From: Saprospiraceae bacterium
GTDB taxonomy: Bacteria; Bacteroidota; Bacteroidia; Chitinophagales; Saprospiraceae
Length of the DNA stretch: 64,000 nt
Direction of reading: 5' to 3'
Assembly: GCA_016716185.1 (NCBI GenBank)
Contig: JADJWV010000002.1
Span: 186,001-250,000 of the forward strand
The translations under genes and the position numbers were made by a program. The notes beneath the pieces were generated by a model. It did not search any database. It saw only the letters and a list, made by a program, of their open reading frames with translations, and was not told where the DNA came from. This document shows, in pieces, positions 10,187 to 20,500 of the stretch. How positions within the stretch are numbered: position 1 is the stretch's first letter; the number at the start of each line of letters is the position of its first letter.

Positions 10187-13100
10187 ATGAGAATGAACCA
10201 TTCACTGAGAAGCCTGTTTTCAGGTTTATTAATTTATTTAACACCTGCTTTTTTTTGTGCACAGGCAACACAAGTTAAAGATATACATCCTGGTGGAAGT
10301 TCTTCCAATTCAAATCCTGCTTCCCTGGTCTGCTTTGAGGACTTGCTTTATTTTGAAGCCACAGACGGAAGCTTAGGCAGAGAGCTCTATCAAAGTGACG
10401 GAAGCAATGCAGGAACTATTTTATTAAAAGACATTCGTCCGGGAGCCGGCAGCAGCATTCCTTCCTTTTTTGCGGTTTATGGATCCAAATTATATTTCCA
10501 GGCCAATGATGGAAGCAATGGCGCTGAATTATGGGAAACCGATGGCACCCTAGCCGGTACAGTGATGTTTAAAGACATCAAACCCGGTGGAGGAAGTTCG
10601 GATCCGAGTTTTATGACGGTAGTAAATGGTCTGCTGCTTTTTTCAGCGGATGAAAATGCCACGGGAAGGGAATTGTATAAAAGCGACGGAACCCCGGGAG
10701 GTACCGTTTTGGTTAAAGACATCAATCCAGGCGCCTCCAATTCTGCACCTGATGAATTTGTCAGAGTTGGGAATAAATTATTTTTTGAAGCCACAGATGG
10801 AACTAACGGTCGTGAGTTATGGGTCAGCGATGGTACAGCTGCCGGTACGTTTATGGTGAAAAATATAAGTGCAGGGGGTTCTTCCTCAAATCTTACAGAA
10901 ATGACCGCAGTCGGGGACATTTTATTTTTTGTAGTCAACGATGGCATAAATGGTCTGGAGGTATGGAAGAGTGATGGCACAGATGCAGGAACTACTTTGC
11001 TGAAAAATATACATCCCGGAGGAAGTTCAAATCCGGAAGAACTTACTGCTTCTGGCGGAATGTTGTTTTTTGCAGCAGACGATAACGTTAATGGAAAAGA
11101 ACTTTGGAAAAGTGATGGTACGGAAGCCGGTACAGTGATGGTTAAAGACATACGTGCAGGTGCAGCCAACAGCAATCCTCAGTACCTCGTCGATCTGAAT
11201 GGCGTGGTGATGTTTACTGCTCATGATGGCGTCGTAGGTTTTGAGTTGTGGAAAAGTGACGGAACCAATGGAGGAACGGTACTGGTAAAGGATATTCGTG
11301 CCGGAGGTGCAGGATCAACTTCTCAAATTAAGGACACCTATAAAGCAGGCCCTAAAATTTATTTTGAAGCCAACGAAACCAGTTTCGGACAAGAACCCTG
11401 GAAAAGCGATGGCACGGGAGCAGGAACTGTAAATATTGCCAATATCAATCCGCCACCCGGAGGCAATGGTTCTGATCCGGATTTCTTTACCTTGTGTGGG
11501 CCCTATATTTACTTTGCTGCCAGAGATGGAGTTACGGGGACAGAATTATGGAAAACGATGGCAGATGGCGATGTTACACCCCCCGAAATCAATACATGCC
11601 CCGTAATGATTACCGATAATTCTTCTTGTATGCAGGTTGGTACACTCGATCCTCCTTATTCTACGGTACAAGCAAGCTCAGATTATGCCACTTTTTCGAA
11701 TGCCACAAACCAGGGAGATGCCGACGATAATGTGGGAATAACGACTGTTAGTTATCAGGATGCTTCAACAGGAACCTGTCCGATCGTGATCACGAGAACC
11801 TGGATCGTTGGAGATGCTGCCGGAAATACGGCTTCTTGTGTTCAAACGATAAATATGGATGATATCAATGAACCAATGATCACATCAGATGCAGAATTGG
11901 ATCCTTGTTACGCTACAACAGCTGAGGCTATTTCGGCAGCGGTCGCAGCCACAACTGCAATAGACGATTGTACTGCGGAAGTGGATCTCACCAAACAGTC
12001 AGATATTCAGGGGACTTGCGATGCGCTGATAACCGTATATGTATTTGATGCTTGTGGCAACTCTGCAAGTGCAAGTTATTCAACCAGCATCGACAATACA
12101 GATCCAACCATTGACTGTCCTTCTACACAGACTCAATTTTTAGATTCCAATTGCGAAACTTTGTTACAGGATTATACGGGACTAGCTGATATCGACGATA
12201 ATTGTCAAGCATTGGTTACCGTTTCTCAGACACCCGCACCTAATACTTTGTACGATGCCGAAACTACTGTGAATGTGGTCCTCGTTGCAACAGATGGCTG
12301 TGGTAACACAGCGGAATGCAACTTTGATGTGATCATAAACGACAATACGGCTCCCCTGCCAGATTGTGAATCCGACCAAACGATTGTTCTGAATAGCGTG
12401 TGTCAGCTGATGGTTCCGGATCTCACGGATGACGCAACGGCTTCCGATAATTGTTCGTCTTTATTTTCCTGGAGCCAATTTCCTTATGCAGGAACTTTAA
12501 TGGCCTCTGGAGAAGGTACTACCCACACCATAACGGTGACCGTTGACGATGGTAATGGAAATACGAACACTTGTTCGGTTGTTTTGACCGGAGATGATAC
12601 TACTCCACCCATACCTGATTGTGAAAATGATCAGACCGTATTGTTGAATGTGAATTGCGAGGCAAATGTTCCGAATCTTCGAAATGGTGCAACGGCTACC
12701 GATAATTGTTCGACCACATTTACATGGACCCAGAGCCCTGCCCAAAATACCAAACTAAGTCTGGCAGAAGGCGCCATGTATACCGCAACGGTCACTGCCA
12801 ACGATGGCAATGGAAATACCGCAAGTTGCACCGTTGTGCTTACGGCGGATGACCGGCAGGATCCCGTTCCAACCTGTGAACCCGATCAAATTGTTGGCCT
12901 TTATACAACTTGTGATTTGACGGTACCAGATCTCACCGACATGGCCACCGCAACTGACAATTGTGCCATGAATTTCAGCTGGTCGCAAAATCCAATAGCC
13001 GGAAGCCAACTGGCATCAGGGGAAGGAATGACCCATACAGTTACGGTTACCGTCGATGACGGAAATGGAAATACAAACCCGTGTACGGTTGTGCTGACCG

Positions 13101-16100
13101 GAGATGATTTGGACGGACCAACCCTATATTGTCCAGGTAATCAGACCATCAGTTTAGACAATACATGCAGCTTTATCATGCCTGATTTTATTTCAGCATC
13201 ATCGGCATATGATAATTGTTCTAATAGCTTTACATGGGCTCAGTCTCCACCGGCTACCACACTGATTTTATCTGGGGAAGCTATGATGCATTTTGTCACA
13301 GTTACCGCAGACGATGGAAATGGAAATTCCGATTTTTGTGTCATTAAAATTACAGCGGATGACATTATTCCACCTGATCCCGTTTGTGAAAATAATCAAA
13401 CACGGAACTTAAATGTAAACTGCAAATTGGTAGTTCCCGACTTAACCGATGGAGCATCGGCAACGGATAACTGTTCCGCTAATTTTAGCTGGTCGCAAAA
13501 TCCTGCTTTCGATGCGCGCTTAAATTCCGGAGAAGGAATGACGCATACAGTCACCGTAACGGTAGATGACGGTAATGGGAACACGAACACTTGTACGGTG
13601 GTCCTCACCGGCGATGACAAAAGAGACCCTGAACCAATTTGTGAACCGGATCAAATTATTATGCTGGATCAGTTTTGTCAGCTAACGGTTCCGGATCTTA
13701 CAGATGGGGCCACGGCAAGCGATAACTGTTCTTCGAGTTTTACCTGGGGACAAAGCTTACCACCCGGAACGATGATTGCTTCAGGGGAGGGAATGACCCA
13801 TACCATCACGGTTACCGTTGATGACGGCAACGGCAACAGTACCACTTGTTCTGTCATTTTGACCGGAGACGACACCACACCACCCGATCCGATTTGTGTC
13901 AATGGAGGTGTTATTTCCCTTGACGCAGAATGTGAAATTTTAGTGCCTGATGCAGTCACAGGAGCTTATGCTTATGACAATTGTTCTCAATCTTTTTCCT
14001 GGTCTCAAAGCCCTCTGGCGGGTACCGAATTAGCATCGGGAGAAGGAATGTCACACACCATCACAGTAACCGCCGATGATGGCAATGGAAATACGAACAC
14101 CTGTTCGGTAGTAATTTCCGGCGACGATGTAACTCCTCCTGTGCCGGATTGCGAAAACAATCAAACCGTTGCACTCAATGCGAATTGTGAATTGATGGTT
14201 CCAAATAAGTTGAACAATGCAACGGCGACCGATAATTGCTCGATGAATTTTACCTGGGCGCAGAATCCAACCATAGGCAGCAAATTAGCATCTGGCGAGG
14301 GGATGACCCATACGGTCACCGTCACCGTCGACGATGGCAACGGCAATTCAGCAAGCTGTACTGTTATTCTTACAGGTGATGACAGGAGGGATCCTTTACC
14401 TATTTGCGTAAATGATCAGACGATCATACTTGATGAAGATTGTGAATTGCTCGTTCCTGATTTGTTAGATGGAGCGATCGCATCTGACAATTGCTCCACA
14501 TCCTTCAGCTGGACTCAGGATCCTGCAGAGGATTCTGAATTGGCTTCCGGTGAAGGAATGACCCATACCGTTACGGTGACGGCAGATGATGGAAATGGAA
14601 ATACCGGAACTTGCGTGGTTATTTTAACCGGCGATGATCAGGAAGATCCTTTGCCAGACTGTGAGGAAAATCAAGTCATCACTTTAAATGAAAATTGTGA
14701 ACTCGTAGTTCCGGATTTAACGGATGATGCATCGGCTACAGATAATTGCGCCAGCATGTTCAGTTGGAGTCAAAGCATAGCTGTCAACACAGCACTGGCA
14801 TCCGGAGAGGGCGTGACGCATACAGTGACAGTAACTGTGGATGATGGAAATGGAAACAGCAACACCTGCGAGATAATACTCACGGGGGATGATAGAACCA
14901 ATCCTGAACCTGATTGTGAGCCATTGTATAATGTTAGCCTGGATGAGAATTGTGAGCTTTATGTGCTGGATGCTACTTATGATGCCAGTGCGACGGATAA
15001 TTGTGCAACGAGTTTCTCCTGGTCACAATCCATTTCACCGGGTACCTTATTAGCGTCCGGTGAAGGAATGATGCATACCTTAACACTCACCGTCGATGAT
15101 GGAAATGGGAATAGCGCAACGTGTTTAACGGTATTGATTGGAGATGACAAGTTGCCTCCATTCATCAATTGCGAATCCAGCCAAACCATCGAACTGGACG
15201 AGGATTGCCAATTACTTGTACCAGATTTGACAGATGAAGCAAGTGCAACTGATAATTGTTCAATGAGTTTTACCTGGGAGCAAAGTACCATGGCTGGTGC
15301 TTTAATACCCTCTGGTGAAGGCATGGAACACTATTTTACGGTCACAGTACATGACGGAAATGGTAACAGCTCGATCTGTTTTTTAACGCTCACAGGCAAC
15401 GATGCTGAAATACCAACATTGGTTTGTGAAGACCCTCAGATTGTTTCGCTGAATCATAAATGTGAACTTCTTGTACCGGATCTCACGGATGGAGCCCTAG
15501 TCGAAGACAATTGTGCAACGGACTTTATCTGGACTCAGAGTCCTGCAGCGGGTACATTTTTATACTCCGGAAATGGGATGACGCACACGATAACCGTTAC
15601 CGTTGATGACGGAAACGGAAACAGTACAAGCTGTACAACAGTTCTTACCGGAGACGACAATACACCTCCTTCCATTGAATGCCCTATAAAAACCACACGC
15701 GGAACGACAGAAGGATTATGCAAATATGTCATTCAGGAAGATGAGTTTGATGCCGCAGCGAGTGACAATTGTAGTTTGGTAAGTCTTGAATATGAATTGA
15801 GTGGTGTGACGATAGGAAGCGGAATGAATACCGTTTCAGGATCTATGTTAAATAAAGGAACGACCACCATCAAATGGAAGGCCAGCGATGCTGCAGGAAA
15901 CATGAGTATGTGCAGTTTTACGGTAGAAGTGAAAGATACAGAACCACCATCCATCACTTGTCCGCCAAATATTAATGTCATCACGGCTCCGGGTCAGTGT
16001 TCAGTTCCGTCCGGCTCAGTTCCATTGGGCACACCGGTGGTTTCTGATAACTGTGCGATCAAATATCCTTTAACCAACAATTCTCCGGGAACTTATCCGT

Positions 16101-16822
16101 TGGGTGTCACCAATGTAAAGTGGATCGTAACAGATTCCAGTGGCAATACCAAAAGTTGTATCCAGAAAGTTACGGTGACTCCATACAACTGCGGTAAACC
16201 AACGAGCGTTAGTCATTTTGATGTCACCTACAATTCTGCGAAAGTATCCTGGGCTGCGGGACTATGCGCTACTGGTTATGAGTTAAGGATCAGAAAGCAA
16301 CTTTCTCCCGGAGTATGGGGCCCTTATTCTTCCTGGGCAGTGGCATCGGGCCCTGGAAACCTCCATATGTTTATGGATCTTGATGAAAGTACGTATTATC
16401 ATTATCAGGTCCGCGCTAAATGCGGGAATGCGAATTCTACTTCAGTAAATGGATTTTTCACGACTCTGGCTTCCGGATTTTTGAAAAAGTCGATTAAAGA
16501 TGAAATTCAAAAAAATAAAGAATACGAACAGTTGTTAGTATTTTCTAATTTGAGTGAAAAATATATTCCATCGATTGATATTCATCCAAATCCTGGGCGG
16601 GATTTTGTGATCATCACTTTGAATAACTGGGATCCCGGAATCCATAAATTGATTAGTATTGTCGATATTTTCGGAAGAGTGGTTTACAACGTAATTATCG
16701 AACAAGAAGTTACAGAATTGGAACTGGATCTACAACAACTGGAACTCAGTACAGGACTTTATTTGGTGAAGATCTCGGGAGTAGCACAAAGTTGTAGGGC
16801 CACAATGTATATTGAGCGTTAA
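10187..16822 (+). CDS. Giant T9SS surface protein: ELWKSDGT repeats, 13 x 85-residue HYR-like array, HYR, FN3
   Basis: 2,211 residues from the ATG at 10187, chosen because it starts the signal peptide (MRMNHSLRSLFSGLL...FFCAQA); a TTG 36 bases upstream is less likely. Residues about 25-465 hold nine ELWKSDGT-type repeats (pattern ELWKSDGT.AGT..VKDI.PG), a probable beta-propeller-like fold. Three cysteine-containing HYR-like domains follow, then thirteen 85-residue repeats (12344-15658) with the pattern C...C.L.VPDLTDGA.A.DNC and DDGNGN...C.V.LTGDD. Then come two HYR domains, an FN3-like domain (VSHFDVTYNSAKVSWAAG) and a T9SS type A domain (IDIHPNPGRDFVIITL, STGLYLVKI). The protein is predicted to be a secreted adhesin or matrix protein; Asp-rich DDGNGN/TGDD motifs suggest calcium binding (inference). 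The C-terminal half matches the next gene domain for domain. Confidence 0.88.
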   Translation: MRMNHSLRSLFSGLLIYLTPAFFCAQATQVKDIHPGGSSSNSNPASLVCFEDLLYFEATDGSLGRELYQSDGSNAGTILLKDIRPGAGSSIPSFFAVYGSKLYFQANDGSNGAELWETDGTLAGTVMFKDIKPGGGSSDPSFMTVVNGLLLFSADENATGRELYKSDGTPGGTVLVKDINPGASNSAPDEFVRVGNKLFFEATDGTNGRELWVSDGTAAGTFMVKNISAGGSSSNLTEMTAVGDILFFVVNDGINGLEVWKSDGTDAGTTLLKNIHPGGSSNPEELTASGGMLFFAADDNVNGKELWKSDGTEAGTVMVKDIRAGAANSNPQYLVDLNGVVMFTAHDGVVGFELWKSDGTNGGTVLVKDIRAGGAGSTSQIKDTYKAGPKIYFEANETSFGQEPWKSDGTGAGTVNIANINPPPGGNGSDPDFFTLCGPYIYFAARDGVTGTELWKTMADGDVTPPEINTCPVMITDNSSCMQVGTLDPPYSTVQASSDYATFSNATNQGDADDNVGITTVSYQDASTGTCPIVITRTWIVGDAAGNTASCVQTINMDDINEPMITSDAELDPCYATTAEAISAAVAATTAIDDCTAEVDLTKQSDIQGTCDALITVYVFDACGNSASASYSTSIDNTDPTIDCPSTQTQFLDSNCETLLQDYTGLADIDDNCQALVTVSQTPAPNTLYDAETTVNVVLVATDGCGNTAECNFDVIINDNTAPLPDCESDQTIVLNSVCQLMVPDLTDDATASDNCSSLFSWSQFPYAGTLMASGEGTTHTITVTVDDGNGNTNTCSVVLTGDDTTPPIPDCENDQTVLLNVNCEANVPNLRNGATATDNCSTTFTWTQSPAQNTKLSLAEGAMYTATVTANDGNGNTASCTVVLTADDRQDPVPTCEPDQIVGLYTTCDLTVPDLTDMATATDNCAMNFSWSQNPIAGSQLASGEGMTHTVTVTVDDGNGNTNPCTVVLTGDDLDGPTLYCPGNQTISLDNTCSFIMPDFISASSAYDNCSNSFTWAQSPPATTLILSGEAMMHFVTVTADDGNGNSDFCVIKITADDIIPPDPVCENNQTRNLNVNCKLVVPDLTDGASATDNCSANFSWSQNPAFDARLNSGEGMTHTVTVTVDDGNGNTNTCTVVLTGDDKRDPEPICEPDQIIMLDQFCQLTVPDLTDGATASDNCSSSFTWGQSLPPGTMIASGEGMTHTITVTVDDGNGNSTTCSVILTGDDTTPPDPICVNGGVISLDAECEILVPDAVTGAYAYDNCSQSFSWSQSPLAGTELASGEGMSHTITVTADDGNGNTNTCSVVISGDDVTPPVPDCENNQTVALNANCELMVPNKLNNATATDNCSMNFTWAQNPTIGSKLASGEGMTHTVTVTVDDGNGNSASCTVILTGDDRRDPLPICVNDQTIILDEDCELLVPDLLDGAIASDNCSTSFSWTQDPAEDSELASGEGMTHTVTVTADDGNGNTGTCVVILTGDDQEDPLPDCEENQVITLNENCELVVPDLTDDASATDNCASMFSWSQSIAVNTALASGEGVTHTVTVTVDDGNGNSNTCEIILTGDDRTNPEPDCEPLYNVSLDENCELYVLDATYDASATDNCATSFSWSQSISPGTLLASGEGMMHTLTLTVDDGNGNSATCLTVLIGDDKLPPFINCESSQTIELDEDCQLLVPDLTDEASATDNCSMSFTWEQSTMAGALIPSGEGMEHYFTVTVHDGNGNSSICFLTLTGNDAEIPTLVCEDPQIVSLNHKCELLVPDLTDGALVEDNCATDFIWTQSPAAGTFLYSGNGMTHTITVTVDDGNGNSTSCTTVLTGDDNTPPSIECPIKTTRGTTEGLCKYVIQEDEFDAAASDNCSLVSLEYELSGVTIGSGMNTVSGSMLNKGTTTIKWKASDAAGNMSMCSFTVEVKDTEPPSITCPPNINVITAPGQCSVPSGSVPLGTPVVSDNCAIKYPLTNNSPGTYPLGVTNVKWIVTDSSGNTKSCIQKVTVTPYNCGKPTSVSHFDVTYNSAKVSWAAGLCATGYELRIRKQLSPGVWGPYSSWAVASGPGNLHMFMDLDESTYYHYQVRAKCGNANSTSVNGFFTTLASGFLKKSIKDEIQKNKEYEQLLVFSNLSEKYIPSIDIHPNPGRDFVIITLNNWDPGIHKLISIVDIFGRVVYNVIIEQEVTELELDLQQLELSTGLYLVKISGVAQSCRATMYIER
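12344..15658 (+). repeat. Array of thirteen 255-bp HYR-like coding repeats (diverged)
   Basis: Thirteen units of exactly 255 bp run without a single indel: starts fall at 12344 + 255n and the next domain begins at 15659. Units have four conserved Cys and the VPDLTDGA.ATDNC and GEGMTHTVTVT motifs, but differ clearly from each other in sequence. Confidence 0.9.
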
Positions 16823-16873
16823 AAAAAGGAAAAGAATTCCAGGAGTTTATTAAAAGTAGCCGACATAAAATTT

Positions 16874-16904
16874 AGGAGTCGCACAAATGCGTGCTCCTTT
16901 TTTT
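16874..16904 (+). terminator. Probable terminator after the first giant surface gene
   Basis: AGGAG...CTCCT enclosing CGCA/TGCG, followed by seven T residues. The stem has a small internal bulge. Confidence 0.65.
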
Positions 16905-17560
16905 ATTTAGAGCAGTTTGTAAATATTATTTATTTCTTACATCTATTTTCTTTAGAAATCCTGTTTTGAGAGCAATTATAAGGTTAATGCTGGGACTGAT
17001 TTGCATGGATGGTTCGAAATAAATAAAAACAGGTCAGGTTTGGCTGAATTTCGAAATTCTAATCGATTATTAAATTGTTCTAATTTAAATTGCCTTTCGG
17101 GAAATCCAAAGCTCCGTCTCCTAAATCGCAGCTTCAATAATTTTAATTTTTATCTTTTTGAGAGTTAATCATTTAACAATTAAGTAATTTTTACATAATT
17201 GCACCAGGAGGTAAACAATAGGGAATAATATTGGGACAGGATCCAAAGGAATGCTGCCAAATTTTATTTTTTTGGTTAATGTTTTGCGAATACTAAAATT
17301 TTTGTTATAACTTCACCTGCGTTTTTACATCAAGATCAAGCCTTTAAGCGAAATCGCATATGTAAAAATTGTTTAATTTTAACAATAACCATGATTTACA
17401 ACTTACCAACCCCGGGTATTCGTATTCATCAATACGAAACCAGTTTCATTTTTTTTACGAGGTTTATTTTAAAAATAGTTTGGCCTGTTGTCATCGGGCT
17501 GCGAGGCTTTATTTTATTTTTTCACCTGAATTATAATTAAAAATTACTATTACCTTAAAT
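16905..17560. other. Long AT-rich leader region before the second giant gene
   Basis: About 650 bases without a convincing gene, very AT-rich, probably containing the promoter and a long 5' untranslated region of the next gene. No clear Bacteroidota promoter (TTG-N19-TAnnTTTG) or riboswitch was recognised. Confidence 0.5.
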
Positions 17561-20500
17561 ATGATCGCCATGAAATCTTTCATCAATTTTAGAATTAGGG
17601 TGCACGCAATTGAAATTACAAGTCGCATCCTTGTTCTCTTTTTTTTCAATTTGTGGGTGACGCAAATTTGGTGTTCAAATTTGATTGATCCTGTGCACAA
17701 CCTGACACAGTTGACAGATCATCCAACAATTATGGCAGCCATCGCAGCAGCAAACCCAGGCGATGTGATTGAATGCGACCCGGGCACCTATCCGGAAAAA
17801 GTGATCATCGATAAATCACTTACGCTGCAAGGCACCAACGAGGCCAGTTGTATTCTCGATGGCACCGGCCTGGGAACGGGATCCGGAATTGTGATCAACA
17901 ATGGGGTTACAAACGTCACTATAAAAAAACTTACCATTCAGGACTATGCAGGAACAGCTCCCAACTCTTACGCTGGTATCTATGCAACTGGAGGTAATAA
18001 CAACCTCACCGTGATGAATTGTACCATCAAGGACAATATCGGAGGTTGCGGCTTTTATGCCAATGGACCTGTAAATACGGTAAATCTTCAATACCTAACT
18101 GTATCCGGCCATTCGAATGCATTCGGTGCTGCTAGAGGAATTGTTATTTGGAATGGATTGAAGGAAAACATTACCATTCAGAATTGCACGGTATTTAATA
18201 ATAATTGTTGTGGAATTGAGCTACAGGATGGTACTTGTTCTGCTGTTAACATGAGCAATAATAATGTTTATGATAATGGGGATAGTGGAATGAGTGCAGT
18301 GGGTCTTACGGGTATCACTGGAGCGAATACCATATCAAATAATACACTTAATAATAATGGTCGTTTTGGTATCGAAATCAAAAATCCTGACGGAAATGGA
18401 AGCAATACCACGGTAAGTGGCAATACGGTAAGTATAACAGGCAGTTTTGCGGTTTTGCGTCCTTTGGAAAAAAGGGACCTTGCTGGGATCGCAGCTTTCC
18501 GAAGGGGGGTACTTGCCGGAAACGTGGATGTGCCAACCGGGGTAAGTATTACGGGCAATACCGTCAGTGGATACATTCAGGATAATGCCACCAGTAATAG
18601 TGAAGGTTTTGGAATCGTGGTGGAGGGAACCAATCATACAGTTACCGGAAATACAGTCAATAACAACGATGTAGGGATTCAACAGCAGGCAGGTCATACA
18701 CCTTATCCGGGAGACGGGGATCAATCAGATCTTGCGGACATGTATTTTGGACGAGGCAATTCACCGGCAACATGTGGCAATACCATCAGTGGCAATACAT
18801 TCAGTGGAAACGGGACCAATACAAGAAACAATGGTTCTGTGGGAGGGGCAGGCTTTGTGAAAAATACCAATTCCGGAGAAACATTTTGCAGCATTCAGGC
18901 TGCTATCAACGATGCACAAACATTGAACGGGCATGAATTGATCGTTTATGGCGGAGTCTACACTGAAAATGTCAATGTATCGAAATCCTTAACTCTAAAA
19001 GGAGCTAACAACGGTACGAACGGTTGTTCGGGAAGCCGGGTTACGGAGAGCCGCATCGATGGCCTGGCTGGAACAGCGGTTACGATCTCAGCGAATGGAG
19101 TGACCTTGGATGGATTTGAATTGAATGGACTAATTGGAATCAGTTCTACAGGATTTAACGATATAGAAATTATCAATAATAAAATTTATGTGCAGGCAGC
19201 AGGTGTGCAGCTTACCAACCTCACCACCAGTGCTGGAAATACGTGCAAGATTGAAAAGAACTGCATTGATTTAGTCAGCCAGGTGTTTGGAGGAACCAAC
19301 ACTTCTGCCGGGATTTATGTGAGTGGTGCAAATGGTACCGAAAAAGTTACGATCAATGACAATACGGTTACAGATGGATTCTATGGTTACGTTATGCATT
19401 CCATAACGACCAATCCGAAATCTATTATTTCAAATGGAACCGTCACGGGTTGCATGCAGGGTATTGCGCTTGTCAATACTGTTGGCGGCCCTTTGGCGAT
19501 GGTCGACATTGAAATTGTTTCGATGAATCTTATGGGATTCTCCGGAAATTATCCAACTCTGCCAGCACAAAACTTTCATGCAGGAATTTATACGTTTACG
19601 ACAGCCACCACAGTTCCGGCAAATGGTATTCAAGCGCTCATTCAAAATTGTACGATCAGTGGAACAGGGTCCCTGAGTCCATCTGGTGCAGGAATTTATT
19701 TGGGAGATTTCAGTACAGGTGGTGTTGCAGTACAAAATCTTACCATTGATGAGAATACGATTTCAAACAATTTAAATCGAGGAATTGATGCGCGAGGATA
19801 TGTGCTTGCCACAATTACTCAAAACACAATGACGGGCAATGGTTCAGCACCGTGGGGCACCGGTGGAAATGATGGCTTCACGATCTTAGCACAAAAAGGA
19901 GCTGTAGTCTCTGCCAACAACAATTTTATAACACATCCGGCTGCAAGTACCCATCCCGTAACGGCTTTTTTTACTGGAAACGCGCCTCTAAATACCATAA
20001 CGGCCAACGACAATAGTGTATTGATGAATGGCAATCCCAATGCGTTAGGAGCCAATTCGATTGCCGGAACAGGTAGTATTTCTGCAGAGTGCAATTGGTG
20101 GGGAGTTACGGGTTCATCGGTTCCTCCTCTGATGTCTGGTACTGTAGATTATGAATTGTTTTTAACCTCTGGAGTGGATGATGCCCCCGGTACGCCGGGA
20201 TTTCAGCCGGAACCTAATTCTTGTAATGGTTGTGTGAATGGAAATTCTGTTCATAACATGAACAGTGGGGAGTTTTTCTGTTCAATCCAGGAAGCCATCG
20301 ATGACGCGCAAACTTTGAATGGACATACCCTGAACGTTGCATCGGGAACCTACATCGAAAATGTAATTGTGAATAAAGAAGTTTCCATCATTGGGCCCAA
20401 TAATGCGATAGACCCATGTTCCGGCATGCGAGTCCCTGAGGCCATAGTTGTTCCTGCGACAGCAGCTATTTCCAGTGGTGAAATTTTTCACATAGCGGCT

